64,000 bases of DNA from Bacillota bacterium (GCA_023434365.1 JAEYSV010000042.1:39680-103679), one strand, 5' to 3'; counted from the first letter of the stretch, positions 45,492 through 55,021 are shown. The notes: a model not told the origin generated them from the letters alone. Numbers and translations are program-made.

Positions 45492-46206
45492 TCAGCGATA
45501 TTCATTATACAGGTCGGCAACCCTGCCAAATTTATACCCCTGCTCTTGCAGTTTTGGCACGAGAATATCCAGAGCCTCAAGGACATTCTCCGCGTTAAAC
45601 ATTGGGTGAAGCAGAATAATCGACCCGCTTTTCACATTATCGATGACATATTGGGCAATTTCATCTGGCGAGGCGTTATAACCTAAAATAGTTTCAGGCT
45701 CGATGCTCCACATTACCGTCTTCATATCATTCTGATTTAAATAGTACGGGAGAACAAACAGTTTTTTTCCATAAGGCGGCCTAAAAAAAATTTCTCCGTC
45801 ATAGCCGCTCGCCCGTATCAATTCATTTGTCTCAGCAACTTCCTCTTTACAAAAGTCGTAAGATTTAAAAATCATCCGCTTATGAGAGTAGGAATGGTTG
45901 CCAAGCTCATGCCCTGCCTGAACAATTGCCTTCGCATCCTCCAGCCTGGCGTCGATTCCGTCTCCGCAGACAAAAAATGTGGCTTTGACACCCAGCTCAT
46001 CTAGCTTGTCTAGGATTGCCGCCGTGTTTTCCGTCGGACCGTCGTCGAAGGTCAGCGCGATTTTATTGTCGTCATTTGGTATTGTGGTGAGGAGCTCGCC
46101 AAAAAACTGAAAGCTTCTTGATTTCGAAACGAAAAACAAAAATATGGCACAAAATATGATCAACACAGCTATGACCAGTAGCACAAATAGGCGTTTTTTT
46201 TTTCAT
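45492..46206 (-). CDS. Polysaccharide deacetylase (NodB domain), frameshifted at an A10 tract after the start
   Basis: A membrane-anchored carbohydrate esterase family 4 enzyme. The NodB motifs are intact: LTFDDGPTENTAAILDKL (motif 1, catalytic base Asp), HELGNHSYSH (metal His pair), FFRPPYG, and the C-terminal LLHP. One N-terminal membrane helix is seen. The best start, ATG 46204-46206, has GGAGG 9 bases before it but is followed by ten A's; with nine A's the frame would read MKKKRLFVLLVIAVLI and continue into the domain. As given, the frame can only open at a GTG (46182-46184) without a start site. Substrate is probably peptidoglycan or a cell-wall polymer. Confidence 0.8.
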
Positions 46207-46242
46207 AGACAATAACCTCCTTTTACACAGATGGTCAGAACA

Positions 46243-46317
46243 TCATATCCGAAAACTGCTTATTCGTACTGGGTCAGGAACGTATTGCAGTTCTCTGCGA
46301 ATCACCTCTTCGCCTAA
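46243..46317 (-). pseudogene. IS66-family transposase relic
   Basis: A 24-codon stretch reads LGEEVIRRELQYVPDPVRIS, which matches the conserved segment of IS66 TnpC proteins. It has a stop on the 3' side and no other part of the element was found around it. Confidence 0.5.
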
Positions 46318-46332
46318 TACAAATCAAACGTC

Positions 46333-46683
46333 TCACGTGCCATTAGATTTATATTCATTTATCAAAGATGAAATAAGATTGACCAATTTTTTTGGTAAAC
46401 TGGTGTCAAAGCTATTACCTGTTGATATATCCTCGATTGAGTGTCCAACATATCCATAATATGTATCCTCATATATTCCTATAATTAGACCATTGTGGAA
46501 ATCTATCCACATACCACATAAACTATTAGTAGGATTTATTATTGTATTATAAGACGCTTTGTTACATTTACTAACAATATTATTAATTACTTCATCATCT
46601 GTTATTTCAAAACTATCCCCCGCAAAACTATATTTAATTGTAATTCTATTAGTGGTAAAGTCATATGCCAATTCAATGTGCAA
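46333..46683 (-). CDS. Hypothetical protein (116 aa)
   Basis: A strand-rich protein of 116 residues with no family that I recognise. Only a TTG at 46681-46683 or codons beside it can start it, because a stop lies four codons upstream. No ribosome binding site is visible, so it may be a truncated gene. The middle WIDFHNGLIIGIYEDTYYGYVG could be a small beta-sheet core. Confidence 0.35.
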   Translation of the reverse strand: MHIELAYDFTTNRITIKYSFAGDSFEITDDEVINNIVSKCNKASYNTIINPTNSLCGMWIDFHNGLIIGIYEDTYYGYVGHSIEDISTGNSFDTSLPKKLVNLISSLINEYKSNGT

Positions 46684-46852
46684 TAGCCGGATTTATTGAA
46701 TATACTACCAACTCACTAATATCATTTATAACTGTTTTATGCTATAATTCAACCATTAGTTGAATGACTATATTATTTTTCCACCAATAGTTTATAGTCT
46801 TTTAATTACTATATATCTTATAATCGTTTCATTAAGCGAAAGGAGAATATCT

Positions 46853-47488
46853 ATGGAAAACTATTCGAAAATATTGGCAAAAAATATTACATATCATCGC
46901 AAAGAAAAAGGACTCACGCAAGAGGCACTAGCTGAGAAGTTAGGAGTTTCATTTCAAGCGATAAGCAAATGGGAAAACGAACTGTCTTGTCCTGATATTT
47001 TACTATTGCCACACCTTAGTAAAATTTTTGGCGTTTCAATTGATGAACTTTATGGTAATAAAGTCGCCATAGAGGTAAGTAAAAATCAAAGCTTCCATAT
47101 ATCTGACCTACCTTGGCTTGATGATGAAATAATACGAGGTGTTGTTTTCTTAGGACATAAAATTTTAAACAACAGTGACGATATGTCAAAATTTACATTC
47201 AAACTTGAAGGCCAATCATTTAACGTTATAAGCCATTGTAATATTGAGTGTGATGGAATTCAAAATGGTGCACAAGCAGCTTGTGATATAAACTGCACTA
47301 CTATAAGTGGTGGCGCCAAAGCAGGATGCGATATAAACTGTAATGATATTAATGGCGGTGCCAAGGCAGGATGTGATATAAACTGTGTTAATATTACTGG
47401 TGGAGCGACGGCAGGATGTGATGTAAATTGTAATAATATTAGTGGTGATGTTTCAGCAGCCTCCTCCAACTCCCAAGTTAATGCCTAG
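46853..47488 (+). CDS. XRE-type HTH protein with C-terminal 15-residue cysteine repeats
   Basis: A 211-residue protein. Residues 5-65 are an XRE/Cro-type HTH (LTQEALAEKLGVSFQAISKWEN). Residues 75-125 are a linker. Residues 129-203 form five 15-residue repeats of the type CDINCNDINGGAKAG, with cysteines at 129/133, 144/148, 159/163, 174/178 and 189/193. Such a strict period suggests a right-handed beta-solenoid with a cysteine ladder, perhaps for metal, redox sensing or polymerisation; this is inference. The start at 46853 has AAAGGAG. The gene stands alone and ends before a strong terminator. Confidence 0.85.
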   Translation: MENYSKILAKNITYHRKEKGLTQEALAEKLGVSFQAISKWENELSCPDILLLPHLSKIFGVSIDELYGNKVAIEVSKNQSFHISDLPWLDDEIIRGVVFLGHKILNNSDDMSKFTFKLEGQSFNVISHCNIECDGIQNGAQAACDINCTTISGGAKAGCDINCNDINGGAKAGCDINCVNITGGATAGCDVNCNNISGDVSAASSNSQVNA

Positions 47489-47564
47489 TGAACATATCAA
47501 AATTTTATGTTAGCAGGCAGTTACATTCAATATCACTCATCTAGCTCTTATACCAAAATGTATA

Positions 47565-47601
47565 AATCCTCTATCCCCCTATAATAAGGAGATAGAGGAT
47601 T
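47565..47601. terminator. Bidirectional intrinsic terminator
   Basis: AATCCTCTATC (47565-47575) and GATAGAGGATT (47591-47601) form a perfect 11-bp stem followed by ATTTTTATAT. It lies between the converging HTH and GNAT genes. Confidence 0.85.
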
Positions 47602-47636
47602 ATTTTTATATACTTAAAAAGCTTGATTTTATTTGT

Positions 47637-48527
47637 TTAAGATTTTTTATGTATCCACCATATATCATTTTGGTAAGGATAAAAACCGATACTATAATAG
47701 AATTGCTGTGATGAAAGCACATATGCATGTTTTGCTCCGAGTTTGCCACACCTATTTACCCCTTCAAGAACAGCAGCTTTACCCAATCCCAACTTACGAT
47801 ATTCAGGTAAAGTGAAAACAGGTTCGACATAAGCATACTCGCTGCCAGGAATACACCACATCCCACAATGGGCAGCGTAGTCTCCATTTGGAGCAACAAC
47901 TAATATGCGTAAATCAGGGTCAAAATATGGTTTGTCAAACCCTTCTCTATTTTTAGCGCTTTCCATTTCGGCTTCAGTGCGTTCACGTTTATTCTCGAAC
48001 CCTTTCCAAATTGCATCAAAATATTTATCAGCGTCAAAGCTTTTATCGGCAAAGCTCATAATTGTATACCCTTTCGGGAGAGTATAAACCTTGTCATTGA
48101 TGTCTATTCGTGATATTGGAATCTTTTCCATAGTTGAAATAAAACCCTTTTGAACAGCCGATTGCTGATAACCTAAATCTCCATCTGGCAAAGCCAACCT
48201 TATTTCTCCATTTAAATTTAAATTATCTATTGCAAAGTCTATAAGTTGTGACTTTATGCCTTCGTAATCCATGTCAACGCAAAAGAATGCCTCGCCAAGA
48301 CCGTGGTCATATAATGTAAGTCCAACAATTTTTCCATTAGCCTCAGCAATACCAAAGTGCGACTGTGTAGTATTTATATGCGTATTGTACTGCCAAACCC
48401 ATCTTGCCCATAACCAGTTAGGAGCGACAACTTCATTTTGATTTATACGAATTAAAAAATTACAGATTTTCTGAAAATCATCGCAGTATCCAGCTCCGTC
48501 AATAAAGTTTCTAATTTTTATGTTCAT
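47637..48527 (-). CDS. GNAT family acetyltransferase, probable tandem-domain type
   Basis: A 296-residue protein. The C-terminal GNAT domain has YVEPVFTLPEYRKLGLGKAAVLEGVNR (acetyl-CoA loop RxxGLG) and YVLSSQQFYYSIGFYPYQN. The N-terminal 130 residues resemble a second, degenerate GNAT fold (GIAEANGKIVGLTLYDHG). The substrate is unknown. The start has GGAG 8 bases upstream. Confidence 0.87.
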   Translation of the reverse strand: MNIKIRNFIDGAGYCDDFQKICNFLIRINQNEVVAPNWLWARWVWQYNTHINTTQSHFGIAEANGKIVGLTLYDHGLGEAFFCVDMDYEGIKSQLIDFAIDNLNLNGEIRLALPDGDLGYQQSAVQKGFISTMEKIPISRIDINDKVYTLPKGYTIMSFADKSFDADKYFDAIWKGFENKRERTEAEMESAKNREGFDKPYFDPDLRILVVAPNGDYAAHCGMWCIPGSEYAYVEPVFTLPEYRKLGLGKAAVLEGVNRCGKLGAKHAYVLSSQQFYYSIGFYPYQNDIWWIHKKS

Positions 48528-48783
48528 AAATAAACTCCTTCTAATGTTATTCTTGATTGAAGAAGTTATTTTTAACTTCCTCAGCTTATCTTATATAATT
48601 TAATATAATCATTTCGCACCTCCTAATATAGATTAACCCCTAAAACCAATACACCAAATGATTAAAGAGATTATATACATAATAAATTCTAAAGAATTAC
48701 AAGTCAACATCTTTTACATAATTCTGACATTGTGATGTTACAGGCGTGTAACTCACTTTCAATTTACAGAATTGGTGAACAGC

Positions 48784-49179
48784 TTATATTGTTGGGTATG
48801 CGAAGCAACACAGAGTAACTATGACTGAGTCCATTTGGACTATAGAAAGCTCTGGATTCACATCAAAGAGACATGCATCTATGTAGTTGTAGAGTGTTTT
48901 TTCGCTACACATAAGCTCATCAACATGATTGATATAGATCTGGTGTATCGACTGCCCTTGTTTAATCAACGGTGAAAGCAAGGTGTTAAGTCTTGCAAGC
49001 TCCTCTTCACTTGAAAGGATGCCACTCCTTGCCTCTGATATGTTTTCTTCAAATGAAGACTTGGCATCATCTGCATAATACATCATCTTTTTAAGGGTGC
49101 ATCTGTTGAGTTGTCCGCATCCGTTACAAACATAAGGTGGTTTAAAACGACTTGAACATATTTCTTCTTCAAAATCAAG
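48784..49179 (-). pseudogene. IS30-family transposase remnant with internal deletion
   Basis: The open frame from 49179 reads DFEEEICSSRFKPPYVCNGCGQ (the Cys-rich N-terminal part of clostridial IS30 transposases), then LKKMMYYADDAKSSFEE, SEARSGILSSEEELARL, SLIK/HQIYINHVDELMCSEKTLYNYID. After LFDV it jumps to NPELSIVQMDSVI, where relatives have about 50 more residues, and then ends. The DDE catalytic core is therefore missing. An ATG at 49084-49086 opens the longest translated part. No terminal inverted repeats were found. Confidence 0.7.
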
Positions 49180-49210
49180 CTATTACTATAAACATATATG
49201 TTATATAATT

Positions 49211-49242
49211 AATCATGTCAGGAGTTGTATCCTGACATGATT
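49211..49242 (+). promoter_or_regulatory. 13-bp perfect dyad before the GH120 gene (operator or terminator)
   Basis: AATCATGTCAGGA (49211-49223) and TCCTGACATGATT (49230-49242) flank a 6-base loop. A TATAAT box lies at 49204-49209, so the dyad would span the transcription start; an operator fits better than an attenuator, although ATTTTATT follows it. GGAGGG of the GH120 start is 12 bases downstream. Confidence 0.55.
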
Positions 49243-49264
49243 ATTTTATTAATGGAGGGTTATC

Positions 49265-51253
49265 ATGAAATACTATGTAGATGCAAATGCCGCTAAAGAC
49301 GGCAATGGTTCCATTGAGAGACCATTCCGACGAATCAGCGAAGCCGCGAAGCTGGCGCTTCCAGGTGATGAAGTGCTGGTAGCACCGGGGGTTTACCGTG
49401 AATATGTAGATCCGGCTCATGCCGGTACTGAAGGTGCCCGTGTCACTTATTCCAGTACTACACCTCTTGGTGCTGTGATCACCGGCGCCGAACAGATAAA
49501 AAACTGGAAGCATTACAATGAAAATGTCTGGGTATGTCGGATCGCAAACAGTGTTTTCGGTGAATACAATCCTTATACAAATTTAGTATATGGAGACTGG
49601 TATTTCGCGACACCGAATAAACATACGGGCTGCGTTTATTTAAATGACAAGGCGCTGTATGAAGCCACAACTTTAGAAGAGTGTATCAAAGGCGATGTTT
49701 ATGGATGTAGCTGGGTACCGGAAGAATCTGTTTATAAGTGGTATACCGAACAGGATACAAATGCTGATGAAACATTAATTTATGCCAATTTCCAGGGTCA
49801 AGATCCAAATGAGGAAAATGTAGAGATTAATGTCCGTCGCAGATGTTTTATGCCTTCTGTAACCGGCATCGATTATCATACAGTCAGCGGATTTAAAATT
49901 GATAAAGCTGCCACCACCTGGGCACCGCCTGCAGCTTTTCAAGATGGCATGATTGGCCCTCACTGGAGCAAAGGATGGATCATTGAAGATTGTGAAATTT
50001 CAAACAGCAAGTGCGCTGGTATTTCTCTGGGCAAATATCTTGATCCTGACAACGATCATTACTTTACATATAAACAGGTAAAGAGTCCTACCCAGATGGA
50101 AAGAGATGCGGTTTGCCGTGGCCAGTATCACGGATGGATGAAAGAAAAAATCGGCAGTCACATAGTTCGCCGCTGTAACATTCACCACTGTGAACAGGGC
50201 GGCATCATTGGCCGTATGGGCGGTGTGTTTAGTACCATAGAGGATAACCATATTCATCATATTAATAATATGATGGAACTTGGCGGAGCAGAGATTGCCG
50301 GGATCAAAATGCATGCGGCCATTGATGTTGTCATGAGCCGCAACCATATCCACCATTGTACCATGGGAATCTGGTGTGACTGGGAAGCACAGGGCACACG
50401 TATTACCCAGAACCTGCTGCATGATAACCAGAGGCCACCGTATGCCAAAAATCTTCCGGGAAGCATGATGTCTCAGGATATATTTGTAGAAGTCAGCCAT
50501 GGTCCAACACTGATTGATAACAATATTCTGCTCTCAGACGCCAGCCTTCGTTTTGCGACACAGGGCGTGGCTATGGTTCACAACCTCATCTGTGGTGCGT
50601 TAACCGACGTCGGTGGAGGAACAACTTGGCGCTATACACCATATCACATGCCACACCGTACCGAAATAATGGGCTTTAAAACCATTCTTCATGGTGATGA
50701 CCGTTTCTACAACAATATATTTGTCCAGAAATGGCCTTCTGAGGACTATGTGACCTACAATGATCAAGACGTAAGCCCTAGGGGAGAAAACAGACAGGTT
50801 GGTACCCACGTTTTTGATGAATACCCAAACTATGATGAATGGATTGTCCAGTTCGATTTTACCCAGCGTCCAAACATGATGGCTTTAGAGCCTGCCCATA
50901 CAGGACATTTGCCAATTTGGAGCGAAGGCAATGCATATCTAAATGGTGCAAAACCATGGAAAAAAGAAGTGAACGCTCTGTTCGTTGAAAACAATGCTCA
51001 GGAGCTTAAAGTTGAGCTGGTGGAGAAAGACGGTGAATACTATCTGAACACAAATGTATATGATCTCCTCAAGGATTTCAAAGTTCGGATGATCAACACA
51101 GAAATTCTCGGCAAGGCCTTCGAACCGGAGCAAGCCTTTGAAAATGTGGATGGAACACCGATACAGTTCGACTCAGACTTCTTTGGAAATCATCGTGGTA
51201 TTAATGTTGTCCCCGGTCCCTTCGCAACACCTTCTGATAAGATTAAGCTTTAA
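49265..51253 (+). CDS. GH120 family beta-xylosidase (parallel beta-helix)
   Basis: A 662-residue intracellular enzyme related to XylC of Thermoanaerobacterium saccharolyticum, the founder of GH120. Shared blocks include NVWVCRIANSVFGEYNPY, YANFQGQDPNEENVEINVRR, WAPPAAFQDGMIGPHWSKGW, KIGSHIVRRCNI and IAGIKMHAAIDV. The likely catalytic pair is D372 in CDWEAQGTR and E409 in IFVEVSHGP, matching D382 and E405 of XylC. An insertion of about 12 residues (RPPYAKNLPGSM) separates the two. It would release xylose from short xylo-oligosaccharides. It has its own promoter and terminator. Confidence 0.9.
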   Translation: MKYYVDANAAKDGNGSIERPFRRISEAAKLALPGDEVLVAPGVYREYVDPAHAGTEGARVTYSSTTPLGAVITGAEQIKNWKHYNENVWVCRIANSVFGEYNPYTNLVYGDWYFATPNKHTGCVYLNDKALYEATTLEECIKGDVYGCSWVPEESVYKWYTEQDTNADETLIYANFQGQDPNEENVEINVRRRCFMPSVTGIDYHTVSGFKIDKAATTWAPPAAFQDGMIGPHWSKGWIIEDCEISNSKCAGISLGKYLDPDNDHYFTYKQVKSPTQMERDAVCRGQYHGWMKEKIGSHIVRRCNIHHCEQGGIIGRMGGVFSTIEDNHIHHINNMMELGGAEIAGIKMHAAIDVVMSRNHIHHCTMGIWCDWEAQGTRITQNLLHDNQRPPYAKNLPGSMMSQDIFVEVSHGPTLIDNNILLSDASLRFATQGVAMVHNLICGALTDVGGGTTWRYTPYHMPHRTEIMGFKTILHGDDRFYNNIFVQKWPSEDYVTYNDQDVSPRGENRQVGTHVFDEYPNYDEWIVQFDFTQRPNMMALEPAHTGHLPIWSEGNAYLNGAKPWKKEVNALFVENNAQELKVELVEKDGEYYLNTNVYDLLKDFKVRMINTEILGKAFEPEQAFENVDGTPIQFDSDFFGNHRGINVVPGPFATPSDKIKL

Positions 51254-51291
51254 TCACAAATATAAGCCTTCTATGTAACCAAGATAGACAA

Positions 51292-51334
51292 AAAAGTGTG
51301 CAACAAAGGTTTTTTCCCTTGTTTGCACACTTTT
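51292..51334. terminator. Bidirectional intrinsic terminator
   Basis: AAAAGTGTGCA and TGCACACTTTT close a stem with inner AAGG/CCTT pairing. It sits between the GH120 gene and the converging ABC exporter gene. Confidence 0.85.
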
Positions 51335-51353
51335 CTATATAAAATACTATATT

Positions 51354-53252
51354 TTACTCTAGCTCAAACGCACCGGTATACAATTGATAATACTGGCCCT
51401 TCTTTTCTAACAGCTCTTTATGATTGCCTCGTTCAATGATGCGCCCATGATCCAGTACTATAATAACATCAGAGTTTTTAACGGTGGACAGGCGATGAGC
51501 AATTACAAATACTGTTCTGCCTTTCATCAAAGCATCCATACCACGCTGAACAATTGCTTCAGTTCTTGTATCAATGGAGGAGGTTGCTTCGTCCAGAATC
51601 ATAACCGGAGGATCTGCAACTGCAGCTCTGGCAATGGAAAGCAATTGACGCTGCCCTTGGGACAAGTTGGCGCCATTTTCAGTAAGCAGGGTGCGATAGC
51701 CATCAGGCAAGCGACTAATGAAATCATCTGCACCTACAAGTTTTGCGGCGGCAATACACTCCTCATCGGTGGCATCTAGTTTACCGTAACGTATATTATC
51801 CATTACATTACCGGTAAAAAGATTGGTATCCTGCAAAACCACACCAATTGCACAACGAAGATCCGATTTGCTTATTTTGTTGATATTAATACCATCATAA
51901 CGGATTTTACCATCGGCAATATCATAAAACCGATTCAGCAAATTTGTGATAGTTGTCTTTCCGGCACCGGTTGCCCCAACGAAAGCTACCTTTTGTCCCG
52001 GCTTTGCGTAAAGGCTGACATCGTGTAAAATTGTTTTTCCTGGTTCGTATCCGAAATCAACATCAAATAATCTCACGTCACCGGCTAATTTAGTATATGT
52101 TACAGAGCCATCACTGCTATGGGGATGCTTCCACGCCCAAATACCTGTTCTCTTATTGCACTCAATTAGCTGTCCATTCTCCTCACGAACGTTTACCAAG
52201 GTAACATATCCGTTGTCCTGCTCCGGTTCCTCATCCATTAAATCAAAGATTCGCTGAGCGCCGGCAATTCCCATAACAACAGCATTTATCTGTTGAGATA
52301 CCTGGTTAATGTTACCAACAAACTGCTTTGTCATGTTTAGAAATGGAACTACAATACTGATTCCCATAGCAAGTCCTGAAATGCTTAAATTCGGAGCATT
52401 AGTAATCAATAAAGCTCCCCCTGCAATTGCAACAAAGACATATAATATATTACCAACATTATTTAAGATGGGGCCTAAGATATTGGCATATCTATTTGCT
52501 GCTCTTGAATCACTGAATAAAGCTTCATTAATCTTATCGAAATCGGCTTTACTTTCATTTTCATGGCAGAATACTTTGATTACCTTTTGCCCATTCATCC
52601 TTTCTTCCACAAAACCTTCCAGATGACCTATAGCCTTCTGCTGCTTAATGAAGTATTTTGCAGAACCACCGCCAACCCTTTTTGTAATTAAGAGCATACT
52701 AATTACACCAATGATTACAACAAGGGTAAGCCACATGCAATAGTACAGCATTATGCCAAAAACAGTAATTACTGTGATACTTGATACCAGAAGCTGTGGA
52801 AAGCTCTGAGATATCATCTGTCGTAGTGTATCAATATCATTTGTATAATAGCTCATAACATCGCCATGATTATTTGTGTCCACATATTTAATTGGCAGTG
52901 TTTGCATCTTGTTAAACATTTTTACACGGAATTTTTTCAAAGATCCCTGAGTAATAATTGCCATCATCTGATTATATGCAATACCACTGACAAGAGATAA
53001 TACATAGAATACAACTAATACACCAACAAGGTATAGTATTTTCCCTTCTACCCCTTGCCAGTCACCTGTTTGCCAGTTCTTTTCCACAAGAGCAATAATA
53101 TTCTGCATAAATACAGCTGGAATGGAGGTTATAGCTGCGTTAAATATAATGCATAAAATGACAACCGGGAACATTACCGGGTAAAATTCAAATATGGTTT
53201 TAAACAATCGAAAGATGATCGATTTTTTATTTTTATTCTGCTTAGTTTTCAC
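51354..53252 (-). CDS. ABC exporter half-transporter, canonical subunit
   Basis: A 632-residue transporter of the MsbA/LmrA type: six membrane helices (about residues 20-310) followed by the ATPase domain. Walker A GATGAGKTT, signature LSQGQRQLL, Walker B MILDEATSSID with the catalytic Glu, and H-loop VIAHRLST are all canonical. It carries a roughly 40-residue insertion before the ATPase (NKRTGIWAWKHPHSS). The start is GTG at 53250-53252, with AGGAGGGTGAT before it; its start overlaps the partner's stop by 11 bases. It pairs with the degenerate subunit encoded by the upstream gene. Confidence 0.93.
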   Translation of the reverse strand: MKTKQNKNKKSIIFRLFKTIFEFYPVMFPVVILCIIFNAAITSIPAVFMQNIIALVEKNWQTGDWQGVEGKILYLVGVLVVFYVLSLVSGIAYNQMMAIITQGSLKKFRVKMFNKMQTLPIKYVDTNNHGDVMSYYTNDIDTLRQMISQSFPQLLVSSITVITVFGIMLYYCMWLTLVVIIGVISMLLITKRVGGGSAKYFIKQQKAIGHLEGFVEERMNGQKVIKVFCHENESKADFDKINEALFSDSRAANRYANILGPILNNVGNILYVFVAIAGGALLITNAPNLSISGLAMGISIVVPFLNMTKQFVGNINQVSQQINAVVMGIAGAQRIFDLMDEEPEQDNGYVTLVNVREENGQLIECNKRTGIWAWKHPHSSDGSVTYTKLAGDVRLFDVDFGYEPGKTILHDVSLYAKPGQKVAFVGATGAGKTTITNLLNRFYDIADGKIRYDGININKISKSDLRCAIGVVLQDTNLFTGNVMDNIRYGKLDATDEECIAAAKLVGADDFISRLPDGYRTLLTENGANLSQGQRQLLSIARAAVADPPVMILDEATSSIDTRTEAIVQRGMDALMKGRTVFVIAHRLSTVKNSDVIIVLDHGRIIERGNHKELLEKKGQYYQLYTGAFELE

Positions 53253-54993
53253 TTTGATCACCCTCCTTGTTTTGGGAATAGTATATTTCTCGATAGATGG
53301 CATTTTCAGCTAATAATTGCTTATGGGATCCGATGCCATTGATGTAACCTCCGTCCAAGACTATTATTCTATCTGCATCCTCAACAGAGGCTGTTCTCTG
53401 GGCAATAATAATCTTGGTTGTATCTGGAATAAACTGCCGAAATCCCTTACGAATCCTGGAATCTGTCTTGGTGTCCACAGCACTGGTGGAATCGTCAAGA
53501 ATTATAATTTTGGGCTTCTTAAGCAGTGCTCTTGCAATACAAAGCCTTTGCTTTTGACCCCCTGACAAATTAGTTCCCCCTTGCTCAACATAGGTGTCAT
53601 AGCCTTTGGGCAATTGGTTGATGAATTCATCGGCACAAGCGAGCTTACAAGCCTCCACTAATTCTTCGTCGGTTGCAGCTTTATTTCCCCAACGGAGATT
53701 CTCCTTGATGGTTCCTGAGAATAGAATGTTTTTCTGTAATACAACAGCCACCTGATTCCTGATGGTATCTAAATCATAATTCTTTACATCTGTGCCACCT
53801 ACTTTTACTATTCCTTCAGTAGTATCATACAGACGTGGAATTAACTGAATAAGTGATGATTTTGACGCTCCAGTTCCACCTATAATCCCAATGGTTTCTC
53901 CGGATTTTATCTGCAGATTGATGTTGGATAAGGCCATTCTCTCTGCCTTTTGGGAATATTTAAAACTTACGTTTTGAAAGGTAATCGAACCATCTGCTAC
54001 GGAATAAATCGGCTTTTCCGGATTGGTTAGAGTACTTTTCTCATTGATGACTTCAACGATACGCTTGGCAGATTCACCAGCCAAGGTAATCATAACAAAC
54101 ACCATTGAGAGCATCATCAGACTGCTTAAAATCATGAAATTATATGTTAATATAGCGGAAAATTGTCCGATATCAAAGTCTAATCCCCTACTGGTGATTA
54201 TGGTATAGGAACCAAAGGACAAAACAAAAACCATAACTACATACATGCAAAATTGCATTAACGGTCCATTAAAAGCTAATAAGCGTTCTGCCTTTGTAAA
54301 GTCCGCGCATACATCCTGAGCCGCAGCTTCAAATTTGCTCTGTTCGTACTCTTCCCGAACAAAAGACTTTACTACTCGCATTCCCTTAATATTTTCTTGA
54401 ATTGACTTATTCAAAGCATCGTATTTCTTAAATACCTTCTTAAATAGTGGAAACGCTTTTAGTATTACAATACCCAGACCAATTGCGAGAATTGGAACAA
54501 CTACGAGGAAAATCCACGCCATACGTCCACCCATTACAAATGCCATCGCAAAGGCAAAGACTAGCATCAAAGGAGCACGCACCGCCACTCTGATCAGCAT
54601 CATATACGCATTCTGCACATTGGTGACATCGGTTGTTATACGAGTAATCAATGATGAGGAAGAAAACCTATCTATATTTTCAAAGGAGTAATTTTGGATA
54701 CTATAGAACATATCCTTACGTAAATTCTTTGCATATCCGCAAGCTGCAGTGGCGCTGGTGGACCCTGCAATCCAGCCAAAGGCCAATGACACGAATGCCA
54801 TGATAATCAGGATAACCCCATACTTAATAATTGTGTTTAAATCACATCCACCTTTAATTTCATTGATCAAAGTTGCGGTAATGAATGGAATTATGCATTC
54901 AATAACAACCTCCATAGTAATGAGCATTGGAGTCATAATTGATAGTTTCTTGTATTCACGTACACTTCGTGCCAGTTCTCTAATTACATGCAT
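53242..54993 (-). CDS. ABC exporter half-transporter, degenerate-site subunit
   Basis: A 583-residue ABC-B type subunit with six membrane helices (about residues 15-310). Its Walker A is GGTGASKSS (Ser instead of the Gly before Lys), Walker B is IILDDSTSAVD (Asp for the catalytic Glu), and the H-loop is IIAQRTAS (Gln for His). Its signature LSGGQKQR is normal. Together with the canonical partner this predicts a heterodimer with one working and one silent site, like TM287/288. The gene follows a leader terminator, so attenuation by antibiotics is possible. Substrate unknown. Confidence 0.93.
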   Translation of the reverse strand: MHVIRELARSVREYKKLSIMTPMLITMEVVIECIIPFITATLINEIKGGCDLNTIIKYGVILIIMAFVSLAFGWIAGSTSATAACGYAKNLRKDMFYSIQNYSFENIDRFSSSSLITRITTDVTNVQNAYMMLIRVAVRAPLMLVFAFAMAFVMGGRMAWIFLVVVPILAIGLGIVILKAFPLFKKVFKKYDALNKSIQENIKGMRVVKSFVREEYEQSKFEAAAQDVCADFTKAERLLAFNGPLMQFCMYVVMVFVLSFGSYTIITSRGLDFDIGQFSAILTYNFMILSSLMMLSMVFVMITLAGESAKRIVEVINEKSTLTNPEKPIYSVADGSITFQNVSFKYSQKAERMALSNINLQIKSGETIGIIGGTGASKSSLIQLIPRLYDTTEGIVKVGGTDVKNYDLDTIRNQVAVVLQKNILFSGTIKENLRWGNKAATDEELVEACKLACADEFINQLPKGYDTYVEQGGTNLSGGQKQRLCIARALLKKPKIIILDDSTSAVDTKTDSRIRKGFRQFIPDTTKIIIAQRTASVEDADRIIVLDGGYINGIGSHKQLLAENAIYREIYYSQNKEGDQSEN

Positions 54994-55021
54994 CTTATAT
55001 ACAACAGTCCTTTCTTTCTAC

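Noticed and set aside
49241..50809. Several minus-strand open frames inside the GH120 gene
   Set aside because: They are shadows of a well-supported gene, lack start sites and have no recognisable protein features.
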